Source: Acidobacteriota bacterium (GTDB taxonomy: Bacteria; Acidobacteriota; Thermoanaerobaculia; Thermoanaerobaculales; Thermoanaerobaculaceae). From it: 64,000 nt of DNA. The notes under the pieces are model-generated. The model saw nothing but the letters and a program-made list of their open reading frames with translations, was not told where the DNA came from and did no database searches. This document shows positions 54,856 to 63,305 of the stretch, one piece after another. The stretch lies in contig JACQZW010000073.1 of the NCBI GenBank assembly GCA_016213675.1, forward strand, positions 1 through 64,000, given 5' to 3'. Position numbers and translations under genes: made by a program. Within the stretch, counting starts at the first letter, position 1. Each line of letters starts with the position of its first letter.

Positions 54856-55839
54856 TCAGTCCCCCGACGGGCGCGGCGCCGACAGCTCGAGCATCCTCTC
54901 CAGCGGCTTCAGGGCGGCGAGGCGCAGCTCCTCGCGCATCTCCAGCCGGGGCGCGCCGTCGCGCAGGCAGGCGTAGAGGTTCTCCAGCGTATTGCGCCGC
55001 ATGAACGGACACACGTTGCAGGCGCACTCGCCGCTGCCCCCAGGCACCGGTATGAACGTCTTCCCGGGGGCGAGCTTCTCCATCTGGTGGATGATCCCGG
55101 GCTCGGTGGCGATGAGGAACTTCCGCGCCGGATGCTCCTGGACGAAGCGTAGGATCGACGATGTCGACCCGACGTGATCCGCCATGGCCAGGATGGCCTC
55201 CGGGCACTCCGGATGCGCGGCGACCGGGGCGTCGGGGTGCTCGACCTTGAGCTCGACCAGGGCCTTCTCGGAGAACTGCTCGTGGACGATGCACGTCCCC
55301 GGCCACAGGACCATCGCGCGGCCGGTCTTCCGCTGCAGGTAGGCGCCGAGGTGGCGGTCGGGGGCGAAGAGGATCCGCGCGTCAGCCGGCAGCCTCGAGA
55401 TGATCGTCTCGGCCGACGACGAGGTCACGATCACGTCGGACAGCGCCTTCACCTCGGCGGAGCAGTTGATGTAGGTTAGCGCGACGTGGCCGGGGTGCGC
55501 GGCGCGCCAGGCGGCGTACGCCTCGGGCGGGCACGACTCCTCGAGCGAGCAGCCCGCCTCGAGGTCCGGGATCAGCACGGTCGCCCCGGGGTTGAGGATC
55601 TTCGCCACCTCTGCCATGAAGCGCACCCCGCAGAACACGATCGTCTTCGCGTTCGCCCGCTGCGCGGCCCGTGCCAGCTCGAGCGAGTCACCCACGAAGT
55701 CGGCGAGGTCCTGGATCTCGCCGTCCTGGTAGTAGTGCGCCAGCAGGATCGCGTGTCGCTCGGCCTTCAGGCGGAGGATCTCCGCGACCAGCGCCTCACG
55801 ATCGACCGGAATTGCGGCAGGTGCCGTTGCCAGACTCAC
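54856..55839 (-). CDS. nadA: Quinolinate synthase NadA
   Basis: [4Fe-4S] enzyme of 327 residues that condenses iminoaspartate with dihydroxyacetone phosphate in NAD synthesis. AILLAHYYQDGEIQDLADFVGDSL, AGCSLEESC, WPGTCIVHEQFS, HPECPEAILAMAD and CACNVCPFMRRNTLENLYACL carry the expected cluster cysteines and substrate residues. The usual length is 300-370. NadB and NadC are not in the window. Its substrate iminoaspartate links loosely with aspartate metabolism (aspartase at 17.9 kb), but the genes are far apart. Confidence 0.95.
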   Translation of the reverse strand: MSLATAPAAIPVDREALVAEILRLKAERHAILLAHYYQDGEIQDLADFVGDSLELARAAQRANAKTIVFCGVRFMAEVAKILNPGATVLIPDLEAGCSLEESCPPEAYAAWRAAHPGHVALTYINCSAEVKALSDVIVTSSSAETIISRLPADARILFAPDRHLGAYLQRKTGRAMVLWPGTCIVHEQFSEKALVELKVEHPDAPVAAHPECPEAILAMADHVGSTSSILRFVQEHPARKFLIATEPGIIHQMEKLAPGKTFIPVPGGSGECACNVCPFMRRNTLENLYACLRDGAPRLEMREELRLAALKPLERMLELSAPRPSGD

Positions 55840-55861
55840 GCCGTCCCCCCCGTCCTCGACT

Positions 55862-57172
55862 CTAACGCGCGGCCGCGACGAGACGTTCCACCGACTCGGG
55901 GTCCCGAGGCAGGTCGGCAGACAGGTTCTCAGCGCCGGTCCCGGTGATCACGTAGTCGTCCTCGACCCGGATCCCGATCCCCTCCTCCGGCAGATACACC
56001 CCGGGCTCGACGGTCACGACCATGCCGGGCCGCAGCGTGGGCCCCTCGCCACCGACGTCGTGCGTCTCCAAGCCGAGGAAGTGGCCGAGCCCGTGAATGA
56101 AGAAGTTGCCGAGCGGCTCGCCGCGGTCGCCGGAAAACCCGGCGTTCTGGAAGGCGGCGAACGCGGCCCGGCGCGCTTCGGCCAGCGTGGAGCCGGGCGC
56201 GAGAGTGGCCACGGCGGCGTCGTACGCCTTCAGCACCGCCTCGTACAACCCCCGCTGCCGCCCGCTGAAACGACCGGAGACCGGAAACGTCCGCGTCAGG
56301 TCGCCGCAGTAGTAGCCGTAGCGTGCCCCGATGTCGACGACCACCAGCTCCCCGTCGGCGAGGACCCCGCGGTTGGCGTCGTAGTGGAGGACGCAGCCTG
56401 CGCCTCCCGACCCGACGATCGGCGGGAACGACCACCCCTCCGCCCCCGCGGCCCGTACCGCCGCGAAGGCCGCGCCCTCGACGGCCCCTTCGGTGGCGCC
56501 GGGGCGGATGGCCGCCGCCGCGGCGCGTTGCGCCCCGGCCGTGGCCGCGATGGCCTTCCGCATCAGCTCGAGCTCCGCCGAGTCCTTGACGAGCCTCATC
56601 TCGACCAACGCCGGCGTCAGGTCGCGGACCGTGAAGCCCGGCAGCCGGTCGCGCAATGAGGCCGCGAAGCGCTGCGTCTCCGCGAGCTCCCCGGAGGCCG
56701 AGGCGCCCGGCAGCGCGAGCCACAGCGATCCGGTCTGGGCCACCGCGTCGGCGATCCGGTCGGCGAATCCGGGCTGCGGCCGGCGCCGCGCCTGAACGAC
56801 GATCTCGTAGGGGTCGCGGTCGAGGACCTCGTCGAAGCCGAGGAGGTCCGCCGTCGCGGGCCCGGGTCCGAGCTTCGGGCCGGTCCACGCCTCGATGTTG
56901 GGCCGGCGCGCGGGAAGGAACAGCGTCTCCTTGTCGTGCTCGAGCACCAGCACCGAGTTGGGCAGCTCGACGCCGGTCAGGTAGAAGAACGTCGGATCCT
57001 GGCGGAACGTGCCGACGTCACCGTAGCCGCGGGCATCGGAGGCACCGAACAGGACCGCCACCGCGCCCCGGTCGAGGAGCTTCTGCACGCGTTGGCGGCG
57101 AGCGCCATACGCCTCGGGCGGTTGCAGCTCCGCCGCATAGTGTCCGCCCAGCAGGATGCGTTCGTCGATCAT
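55862..57172 (-). CDS. pepP: Xaa-Pro aminopeptidase P
   Basis: Dinuclear manganese peptidase of 436 residues removing N-terminal residues before proline. An N-terminal creatinase-like domain with QDPTFFYLTGVELPNSVLVLE is followed by the pita-bread catalytic domain: ligands in VVVDIGARYGYYCGDLTRTFP (two Asp), HGLGHFLGLETHDVGG (His), TVEPGVYLPEEGIGIRVEDDYV (two Glu). All five metal ligands can be seen. ATG at 57172. The neighbouring genes (pgsA and nadA) are housekeeping. Confidence 0.93.
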   Translation of the reverse strand: MIDERILLGGHYAAELQPPEAYGARRQRVQKLLDRGAVAVLFGASDARGYGDVGTFRQDPTFFYLTGVELPNSVLVLEHDKETLFLPARRPNIEAWTGPKLGPGPATADLLGFDEVLDRDPYEIVVQARRRPQPGFADRIADAVAQTGSLWLALPGASASGELAETQRFAASLRDRLPGFTVRDLTPALVEMRLVKDSAELELMRKAIAATAGAQRAAAAAIRPGATEGAVEGAAFAAVRAAGAEGWSFPPIVGSGGAGCVLHYDANRGVLADGELVVVDIGARYGYYCGDLTRTFPVSGRFSGRQRGLYEAVLKAYDAAVATLAPGSTLAEARRAAFAAFQNAGFSGDRGEPLGNFFIHGLGHFLGLETHDVGGEGPTLRPGMVVTVEPGVYLPEEGIGIRVEDDYVITGTGAENLSADLPRDPESVERLVAAAR

Positions 57173-57211
57173 GTCCCCTCCCCTGCCTCGCCCGGTCAGC
57201 GGCCCTTCGTC

Positions 57212-57967
57212 TCAGGCCTCGTCGTCGCCACGGTGGATCCTCTCGAGCCGGGCGGCCGCGCGCCGAACGTAGTCGACCCCCGAGACCACCGTCAGCGCCA
57301 AGGCGAGGTAGAACGCGCTCAAGAGGACCGAATCCGGGATCCGACCAAGGTTCGCGAGGAGCACCAGGACGATCGTCGCGATGTGCACCACCGTGGTCGA
57401 CTTGCCCCACAGCGACGGCCGGAACTCCCGCACGCCCGCGCCCAGGTACATGAGGAGAGCTACCAGGACGATCAGGAAGTCCCTCGACAGTGCCATCACC
57501 GTGAGCCAGATGGGAATGGTCACGAACCCCTCTTTCGGCCAGGTCAGCGCGATGTAGGCCGTGACGAGCAGGACCTTGTCGGCGATCGGGTCGAGATACG
57601 TCCCGAACAGCGAGCGCATCCCCAGGAGCCTGGCAAGCAGACCGTCGAGGCCGTCGGACAGGCCGGCGACGACGAAGATCACCAGCGCGAAGCGGTAGTT
57701 GCCCTCGACCACGCCGAGCACGAAGAACGGCGTCAGCGCGAGGCGGATCAGCGTGATGCCGTTGGGGATCGTGAACGGCCGCAGCGCGTCCCGCACTTCC
57801 TGGGCGGCCCGATGGGCCATCGCGCCGGTCCGTGCCTTGAGGCGCTCGCCGCTCGTGGCGGCAGAGTACGCGCCCGAATCGGTGCGAGCGCCGCCTGCCT
57901 CGCCGGCACCCGCGCTCTGCTGGTCCGGCGCGTCAGGCGCCCCGGTCGACGGGAGTCGCTCCGTCAC
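57212..57967 (-). CDS. pgsA: CDP-alcohol phosphatidyltransferase (PgsA-like)
   Basis: 251 residues, inner-membrane enzyme making phosphatidylglycerol phosphate or a related lipid. The catalytic DGxxAR...G...D...D motif is present: SDGLDGLLARLLGMRSLFG followed by TYLDPIADK. About four to five spans follow, and FTIPNGITLIRLALTPFF is the usual N-terminal helix. The 60-residue N-terminal tail (Ala/Gly/Ser-rich) is longer than in E. coli PgsA and disordered-looking. The start ATG overlaps the Crp-like gene stop by four bases. Confidence 0.9.
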   Translation of the reverse strand: MTERLPSTGAPDAPDQQSAGAGEAGGARTDSGAYSAATSGERLKARTGAMAHRAAQEVRDALRPFTIPNGITLIRLALTPFFVLGVVEGNYRFALVIFVVAGLSDGLDGLLARLLGMRSLFGTYLDPIADKVLLVTAYIALTWPKEGFVTIPIWLTVMALSRDFLIVLVALLMYLGAGVREFRPSLWGKSTTVVHIATIVLVLLANLGRIPDSVLLSAFYLALALTVVSGVDYVRRAAARLERIHRGDDEA

Positions 57968-58647
57968 TCCCCCTCCGACCGAAGCACCTCCTCGCGGAGG
58001 TAGCTCATCTTGCCCTCGTTGACGACCAGGCCGCGCTCCTCGAGCTCGGTCATCAGGCGGGTGACGGTCTCCCGTGAGGTGCCGATCGAGTTCGCGATGT
58101 CCTGGTGGGTCGGTCGCCGGACCGCCACCCAGCCGTTCCCGAGGATCTGCCCGTGCTGCTTGGCCAGCGAGATGAAGTACCGCGCCAGCCGGCCGACCAC
58201 GTCGAGCGTGACGAGCGACTCCATCTGGGCGTTGGCCCGCCGCAGCCGAAGCGAGAGCTCGCGCAGCAGCTTGCGCGCGATCCCGGGATGCGCCTCGATG
58301 AGCCGGTCGAACTCCTGCCGGCGGATGCGGTACGCGCTCGTCGGGAGCTGGGCGATCACGCTGGCCGATCGCGGCGAGTCGTCGAGCAGCGCCATCTCGC
58401 CGAAGAACTGCCCCGGGCCCAGGGTGGCGAGGATGAACTCCTTGCCGCCGGTCGTCGACACCACGACCTTGACCCGGCCGCTGGCGATGACGTAGAGCCC
58501 GTCCCCCGGCTCCTGCATCGCGAAGATCGTCTCGTCGCGGGCGAACTCGCGCGTCTCGGCCGCCCGGGCCACGACATCGAGCTCGTTGGGAGCGAGCTCT
58601 CCGAAGAGCTGCGAGCCGGCCAGCAGGTCCTTCAGCGGTGGTTGCAT
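57964..58647 (-). CDS. Crp/Fnr-family transcription regulator
   Basis: 227 residues. The N-terminal cNMP fold has GDGLYVIASGRVKVVV and FFGEMALLDDSPRSASV, keeping the Glu and Arg that hold cyclic nucleotide in Crp (unlike the aspartase fusion). The Fnr-type Cys cluster is absent. The C-terminal HTH is at about 176-205: HQDIANSIGTSRETVTRLMTEL, with the Ser/Arg/Glu pattern that reads TGTGA-like sites in Crp. Overlaps pgsA (4 bases) and the upstream lipoprotein gene (16 bases). Likely cAMP- or cGMP-responsive; its targets cannot be inferred from this window. Confidence 0.92.
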   Translation of the reverse strand: MQPPLKDLLAGSQLFGELAPNELDVVARAAETREFARDETIFAMQEPGDGLYVIASGRVKVVVSTTGGKEFILATLGPGQFFGEMALLDDSPRSASVIAQLPTSAYRIRRQEFDRLIEAHPGIARKLLRELSLRLRRANAQMESLVTLDVVGRLARYFISLAKQHGQILGNGWVAVRRPTHQDIANSIGTSRETVTRLMTELEERGLVVNEGKMSYLREEVLRSEGE

Positions 58648-59843
58648 CGCTCCCCTCCGAAGCCTGCGATGGTGCGGACCAACTCAGCCGCGTTGCGTCC
58701 CGAGGGCTCGAGCGGTACGGTCAGGCAACCCTCGGCCGCCTCGCCCTCGCACCACCGCGGTGCAGGCCGCTGCAGCGCCTCGGCGAGGCGTTCCAGCACG
58801 AACCGCAGCTCGCGCGCCTGCACGTGGCGGTCGGGGTAGAACCGACGGGACACCTGGTCGCCGGGGACCACCCCGGCCCGCGCGACCGTGACGATGTCGA
58901 TCCGTTCGGCGATCTGGACGATGTCCTCGAAGACCGGCACGGAGCCGCCGGCCCGCTGCGCCAGCGCCGGGGCCTCCCAGGCCAGGATCGCCGCCAGGCC
59001 CTTGCGCGTGACGGCCTGGGCGGAGACGGCCCTGGTCAGGTAGGGCGGGGCGTCACGGTAGCGGAGCTGGTCCCGCGCGCCCTCCAGCAGCTCACAGCGG
59101 CCGGGGTGGCGATCCGGTAGGCTCGCGTAGAGGCTCGCCGCCATCTCCCACTGTCCGAGGGCCTCGGCGACCCGCCCCTTGAGCTCGGTCGCCTCCGGGT
59201 CGTCGCCGAGGGCCGGGACCAGCGCCGCCGCAGTCCGCGACTCGCCCGCGGCCAGGGCCGCCCGTACCGCCAGGAGGCGGGCCGCCGTGAGCCTCGGTGA
59301 CCGCTCGAGTACGCCACGCGCCTTCGCCAGCGCTCCCGCCGCGTCGCCGGCGGCGAGCAGGCTCGACGCCTCGCGCATCGCGGCCGCCAGCAGGGCCTGC
59401 TCGCCCTCGGCGATCAGCTTGTCCCAACCGGGATCGGGCTGCAGCACGGCCACCCGCTGCGCGGCGGACACGCTGCCCTCGAGGTCGCCCGCCCGGGTCG
59501 CAGCCAGCGCCGCCAGCGCCCAGGCCGAGCCGTAGTCGCCGGCCCCCTCGGCGAACGCCCGCGCCTCGCCTGCGACGTCCTCGCCGCCGAGAAACCGCAT
59601 CTCCAGGCGCGCCAGGGTCGTCACCGGGTGCGACGGTGGGAGCTTGGCCAGGAAGCGCTCCGCCCCGGCCCGATCGCCACGCTCGGCTGCCGCCACGACG
59701 GACCGGGCGTTCACGAGTTGCGTCTGATCGAGTGGAACGCCGACCAGAGGCGGCGCCGTCGGGTCGGGAGAGCGCTCGATGACCGGTGGCGCAGCGGTCC
59801 GACACGCCGCCACGACCAGGGCGGCGAGCAGCAGTCGCCGCAC
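58632..59843 (-). CDS. Lipoprotein with TPR-like helical repeats
   Basis: 403 residues, unrecognised. The start is proposed at GTG 59843 (MRRLLLAALVVAAC after conversion), because AGGTGG lies just upstream and the lipobox (VAAC, Cys14) follows; TTG at 59858 is an alternative. Residues about 40-280 contain repeated helical pairs resembling tetratricopeptide units (AWALAALAATRAGDLEGSVSAAQRVAVL, TAARLLAVRAALAAGESRTAAALV). The C-terminal 120 residues have EDIVQIAERIDIVTVARAGVVPGDQVSRRFYPDR, resembling an S-layer-homology-like or Ig-like module. It probably works in the periplasm as an adaptor. Sits between hfq and the Crp-like gene. Confidence 0.75.
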   Translation of the reverse strand: MRRLLLAALVVAACRTAAPPVIERSPDPTAPPLVGVPLDQTQLVNARSVVAAAERGDRAGAERFLAKLPPSHPVTTLARLEMRFLGGEDVAGEARAFAEGAGDYGSAWALAALAATRAGDLEGSVSAAQRVAVLQPDPGWDKLIAEGEQALLAAAMREASSLLAAGDAAGALAKARGVLERSPRLTAARLLAVRAALAAGESRTAAALVPALGDDPEATELKGRVAEALGQWEMAASLYASLPDRHPGRCELLEGARDQLRYRDAPPYLTRAVSAQAVTRKGLAAILAWEAPALAQRAGGSVPVFEDIVQIAERIDIVTVARAGVVPGDQVSRRFYPDRHVQARELRFVLERLAEALQRPAPRWCEGEAAEGCLTVPLEPSGRNAAELVRTIAGFGGERCNHR

Positions 59844-59850
59844 CGGCCAC

Positions 59851-60099
59851 CTAGGCAACGGGCTCCCCTTCGGCCCGAGCCAGGCACACGGTGGCCACGG
59901 CATGCTTGTAGATCAAGTGCTCCAGGCCGTGGCTCTCGACGACGATTGCGTAGCGGTCGAACCGCCGCAGCACCCCGGTGACCCGCTTGCCGGTGATCAG
60001 GTAGACGTGGATTGCCTTCGCGTCCCTCCGGAGGGCGTAGAAGAAGCCGTCCTGAACGTTGACACCTGCCTTAGACCGGTCCTGCTGTCCCTGTTCCAC
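59851..60099 (-). CDS. hfq: RNA chaperone Hfq
   Basis: 82-residue Sm-like protein that helps small RNAs pair with mRNAs. The start is GTG at 60099 with TGGAGGGA upstream; a longer frame to 60153 is unlikely. The Sm1 region reads NVQDGFFYALRRD; E. coli has QDPFLNALRRE, so Asn is replaced by Tyr, while the rim RR is kept. Sm2 ends HLIYKHAVATV, retaining the family YKHA signature. It overlaps miaA by 29 bases (miaA-hfq order is the common bacterial arrangement). This pair and the following lipoprotein gene form a packed cluster. Confidence 0.92.
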   Translation of the reverse strand: MEQGQQDRSKAGVNVQDGFFYALRRDAKAIHVYLITGKRVTGVLRRFDRYAIVVESHGLEHLIYKHAVATVCLARAEGEPVA

Positions 60100-61009
60100 C
60101 GCATCCCTCCAGACGAGCGAGCGCCTCATCGAGCGCCGCCTCCCCCTCACCACGCATCCACACCATGCCTGACTCGCCGCGCAACCATGTCATCTGCCGC
60201 TTCGCCAGCCTCCGGGTCGCAACCTCGGTCGCTTCCCGCGCCTGTGCGATCGTCCAGTCTCCATGCAGAACGCGGCAACACTCGCGAGAGCCGATGGCCT
60301 TCATGGCATGCGCCTCGGGTGCCACTCCGTACCGCAGCAACCCCTTCACCTCGTCAAGGAGCCCTGCCACGAACATGCTTTCGACCCGCCGAGCAATCCT
60401 AGCACGGTGAATCTCCCTCTGCGGGACCAGGCCCAGCAGGAGCGCCTCGTGTCGCCGCTCGCCGAGCCGGTGCTCCAACCACAGCTCGCTCATCGGCCGC
60501 CCGCTCAGCTCCGCGACCTCCAGCGCCCGGAGAATCCGCTGCCGGTCGGCCGGCGCGATCCGGCGGGACGACTCGGGGTCCAGCGCACGCAGCCGATCGC
60601 GCACGGCGGCGGGATCGGCCCGCCACTCCGCTTCCAGCCGCGCGCGCAGCTCCTTGTCCTTGGCCGGCTCCGGGAACAGCCCGCGCAGCAGCGCCCGGAC
60701 GTAGAACAGCGTTCCGCCGACCACCACGGGGAGCCTTCCCCTCCCGCGGATCGCCGCGATGGCCGCGTCGGCGTCCCGCACGAACGTACCGGCCGAGTAG
60801 CGCTCGCGGGGGTCCGCAATGTCGATGAGGTGGTGCGGAACCCGGAGTCGCTCCGCCGGTGTCGGCTTGGCGGTCCCTATGTCCATGCCGCGGTAGACCG
60901 CGAAGGCGTCGGCCGAGACCACCTCGCCCCCGACGCGCTCGGCAAGCGACACGCCCAGCGACGTCTTGCCGGCCGCCGTCGGCCCGACCACCGCCACGAG
61001 GTCAATCAC
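60071..61009 (-). CDS. miaA: tRNA dimethylallyltransferase MiaA
   Basis: 312 residues; adds the isopentenyl group to A37 of tRNAs reading U-starting codons. P-loop VGPTAAGKTSLGV, SADAFAVYRGMDIGTAKP, PHHLIDIADPRERYSAGTF and VVVGGTLFYVRALLRG are diagnostic. RRLAKRQMTWLRG at the C-terminus is the typical tail. The start is GTG at 61009, following GGAGGT, and lies eight bases inside the comEC 3' end. With mnmA at 34.7 kb, two wobble- or loop-modification enzymes are in the window. Confidence 0.94.
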   Translation of the reverse strand: MIDLVAVVGPTAAGKTSLGVSLAERVGGEVVSADAFAVYRGMDIGTAKPTPAERLRVPHHLIDIADPRERYSAGTFVRDADAAIAAIRGRGRLPVVVGGTLFYVRALLRGLFPEPAKDKELRARLEAEWRADPAAVRDRLRALDPESSRRIAPADRQRILRALEVAELSGRPMSELWLEHRLGERRHEALLLGLVPQREIHRARIARRVESMFVAGLLDEVKGLLRYGVAPEAHAMKAIGSRECCRVLHGDWTIAQAREATEVATRRLAKRQMTWLRGESGMVWMRGEGEAALDEALARLEGCGGTGTAGPV

Positions 61010-63305
61010 GCCTACCTCCACCACCCCCGGTGTATACGCGGACCGGGTGCCCGGTGTCGATCTCGATGGCCTCCCCGCCCCTCCAGAACAGCCGCGCATC
61101 GCGCTCGCGCTGCCCGACGACGACGGCCGGGAGCGCGCGGACACGACCGAACACCTCCGGGTGCGGGTAGGCGAACGTCGGCCGTGTCCCGGTCGGAGCC
61201 AGGGTCACGATCGGATCGACGGCGCGCAGGAACTCGTTCGTCGACGACGACCGCGAGCCGTGGTGGCCGAGCTGCAGCACCTCGGCGCGCAGGTCGGCAC
61301 CACTGCCGACCAGGGCCAGCTCCCCCGCCGCCTCGAGGTCGCCGGTGACGAGGATCCGCACCCCGCCGAGGGTGATGCGGGCGACGAGGCTCGCATCGTT
61401 GTCACCGCCTCCGGCCTCGCGCGGTGGCCACAGGATCTCGGCGCCGACGGAGCCGGCGCGCACGGCGTCCCCGGGTTCGACCTGGCGGACCGGCACACCC
61501 TCGCCGGCTGCGACGCGGCGCAGGAGGACCGCCTCGGGTCGGCCCGAGATCACCGCCGGGAGGATCAGGGCACCCACCCTGACCTGGTCGAGAATCGCCG
61601 GAACACCTCCTGCATGATCCTCGTCTGGGTGGGTCAGGATCAGCGCATCGAGCCGCCGGACGCGAAGGCGCGCCAGGTCACGGGCCGCCTCCCCCGGCGA
61701 CCGGCCGGTGTCGACGAGGAGCGCCGCGTCGGGCGACCGAACCAGCAGGGCCATGCCCTGGCCGACCCGGAGGAGGCGCGCCTCGTGCGCCGAAAGCCCC
61801 GGGGACGGCCAGAAGAGCCAGGCCCCGGTCAGCGCCAGGAAGCCAAGCGCGCACAGCATGGCCGGCCGCCCCGGCAGGAGGGCCACGACGCCCACGGTGG
61901 CTGCGACCAGCGCCAGGGCGACGGGAGGCTGAGCGAAGGTCCAGGTCGAGACCGAGCCGAGGCCGGCGAGCAGGTCGAGACCGTGCTGCAGCACGGCGAG
62001 AAGCCCGAGCCCGAGACCCGCGACCGTGGGGAGGAGCGGCGCGACCGCCACGATCGCCAGCGAGATCGCCATCAGGACGAACGCCAGTGGCGAGGCGAGC
62101 AGGTTGACGAGCATCCCGAGCGGCGGAACAGTGCCGAAGAAGGCGCCGACCAGCGGGATCGACGCGGCCTGGGCCACGGCCACGATGGCGAGCTCCTGTC
62201 CCAGCCCCTTCGGCAGCCAGGAAGCCGACGTTGCCAACGGTCCCACCCACCGCAGGAGCGCCAGGGTGATCACCGCGGAGAGGAGGAACCCGGGTTCGAG
62301 CAGCGCGCCCGGCTCGACGAGCGAGAGGCCTGCCACCACCGCCCATGCGGTCGGGAGGGCCGGCAGCGGCCTCCCGAGCTGTCGCGCCAGCAGGTAGGCG
62401 GACAGCGCGAGGGTCGCGCGGCGGACGGGCGCGTCGGCGCCCGCCATCAGGCAGAACCCCACGACCACGGGCAGCAGGATCCAGCGTCGCGTGCGCGGCG
62501 GGACCCCACCGGCCAGCAGCAGTCCCCACGCCATCGCCGCCACCATGCCGACGTTCATCCCGGACACCGCGAGGATGTGGGCGAGGCCGCTGCGGCGCAG
62601 GCTCACGAGCTCGCCCTTCGGCAGCGCCTCGGTCCGGCCGAGCGCGAGCGCGCCGGCCAGTCCGGCGGCGCGGATCCTCGTCCCGTCGACTCCGGCGGCG
62701 CGCTGCACGGCCCGCATGGCTTCCTCGCGGAACCGGTCGAGGGGGGGCCCCGCGGTTCGGTCACCGAGCAGCAGGGCCGTCTTGACCCGGAGCATCGGCC
62801 TGGCCAGCGCCCATGGCGAGCGGGCGACGAGCTCGCCGCTGCCAGTCACCTGCGATCCGGGTGTCGGCAGGGCCGCAAGTCCTGCGGCTCCGCCGACGAA
62901 CAGGTCCAAGTGAGAGGCGGTGCGCAGGCTCCCCTGCCCGCCCTCGATGCGCACGACCCGCACCCGGCTCCGCCAGCCGCGCACCGTCTCGGTCCACCCA
63001 TCCCTGACGACGGCCGAGAAGCGCACCGGGACCGGTGCAGCGCCCGCTTGTGCTCGCGGTGCGAGAGCCCCAGCCAGCCCGCCGAGCATGACGCCGCACG
63101 CCACCCACCACAGCCGCGCGTTCCCGGGATGCCTGCGAAGCGCGCACAGGCCAGCGGCCGTTGCCAGCACTCCCAGGAGCGGCGCCCATGCCGGTGCCGG
63201 CGGAGCCAGATTGACCAGGGCGGCTCCCCCGACCGCCGTCACGGCCAGGGTGACCAGCGCCGCGCCCTGGCACTCAGAGCCGAAAGAGGGCGACGATCTC
63301 TGCAT
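61002..63305 (-). CDS. comEC: ComEC/Rec2 DNA-uptake channel protein
   Basis: 767 residues (start ATG 63305 chosen, since the frame begins within the neighbour; ribosome site weak). Order: N-terminal DUF4131-like soluble/membrane part, central competence channel domain with RRSGLAHILAVSGMNVGMV and GADAPVRRA (both diagnostic), and a C-terminal metallo-beta-lactamase-like domain with THPDEDHAGG (HxDxDH), ILVTGDLE and LGHHGSRSSS. It imports single-stranded DNA in naturally competent bacteria; no other competence genes are seen here. It overlaps the methyltransferase gene by 32 bases and miaA by 8. Confidence 0.93.
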   Translation of the reverse strand: MQRSSPSFGSECQGAALVTLAVTAVGGAALVNLAPPAPAWAPLLGVLATAAGLCALRRHPGNARLWWVACGVMLGGLAGALAPRAQAGAAPVPVRFSAVVRDGWTETVRGWRSRVRVVRIEGGQGSLRTASHLDLFVGGAAGLAALPTPGSQVTGSGELVARSPWALARPMLRVKTALLLGDRTAGPPLDRFREEAMRAVQRAAGVDGTRIRAAGLAGALALGRTEALPKGELVSLRRSGLAHILAVSGMNVGMVAAMAWGLLLAGGVPPRTRRWILLPVVVGFCLMAGADAPVRRATLALSAYLLARQLGRPLPALPTAWAVVAGLSLVEPGALLEPGFLLSAVITLALLRWVGPLATSASWLPKGLGQELAIVAVAQAASIPLVGAFFGTVPPLGMLVNLLASPLAFVLMAISLAIVAVAPLLPTVAGLGLGLLAVLQHGLDLLAGLGSVSTWTFAQPPVALALVAATVGVVALLPGRPAMLCALGFLALTGAWLFWPSPGLSAHEARLLRVGQGMALLVRSPDAALLVDTGRSPGEAARDLARLRVRRLDALILTHPDEDHAGGVPAILDQVRVGALILPAVISGRPEAVLLRRVAAGEGVPVRQVEPGDAVRAGSVGAEILWPPREAGGGDNDASLVARITLGGVRILVTGDLEAAGELALVGSGADLRAEVLQLGHHGSRSSSTNEFLRAVDPIVTLAPTGTRPTFAYPHPEVFGRVRALPAVVVGQRERDARLFWRGGEAIEIDTGHPVRVYTGGGGGRRD

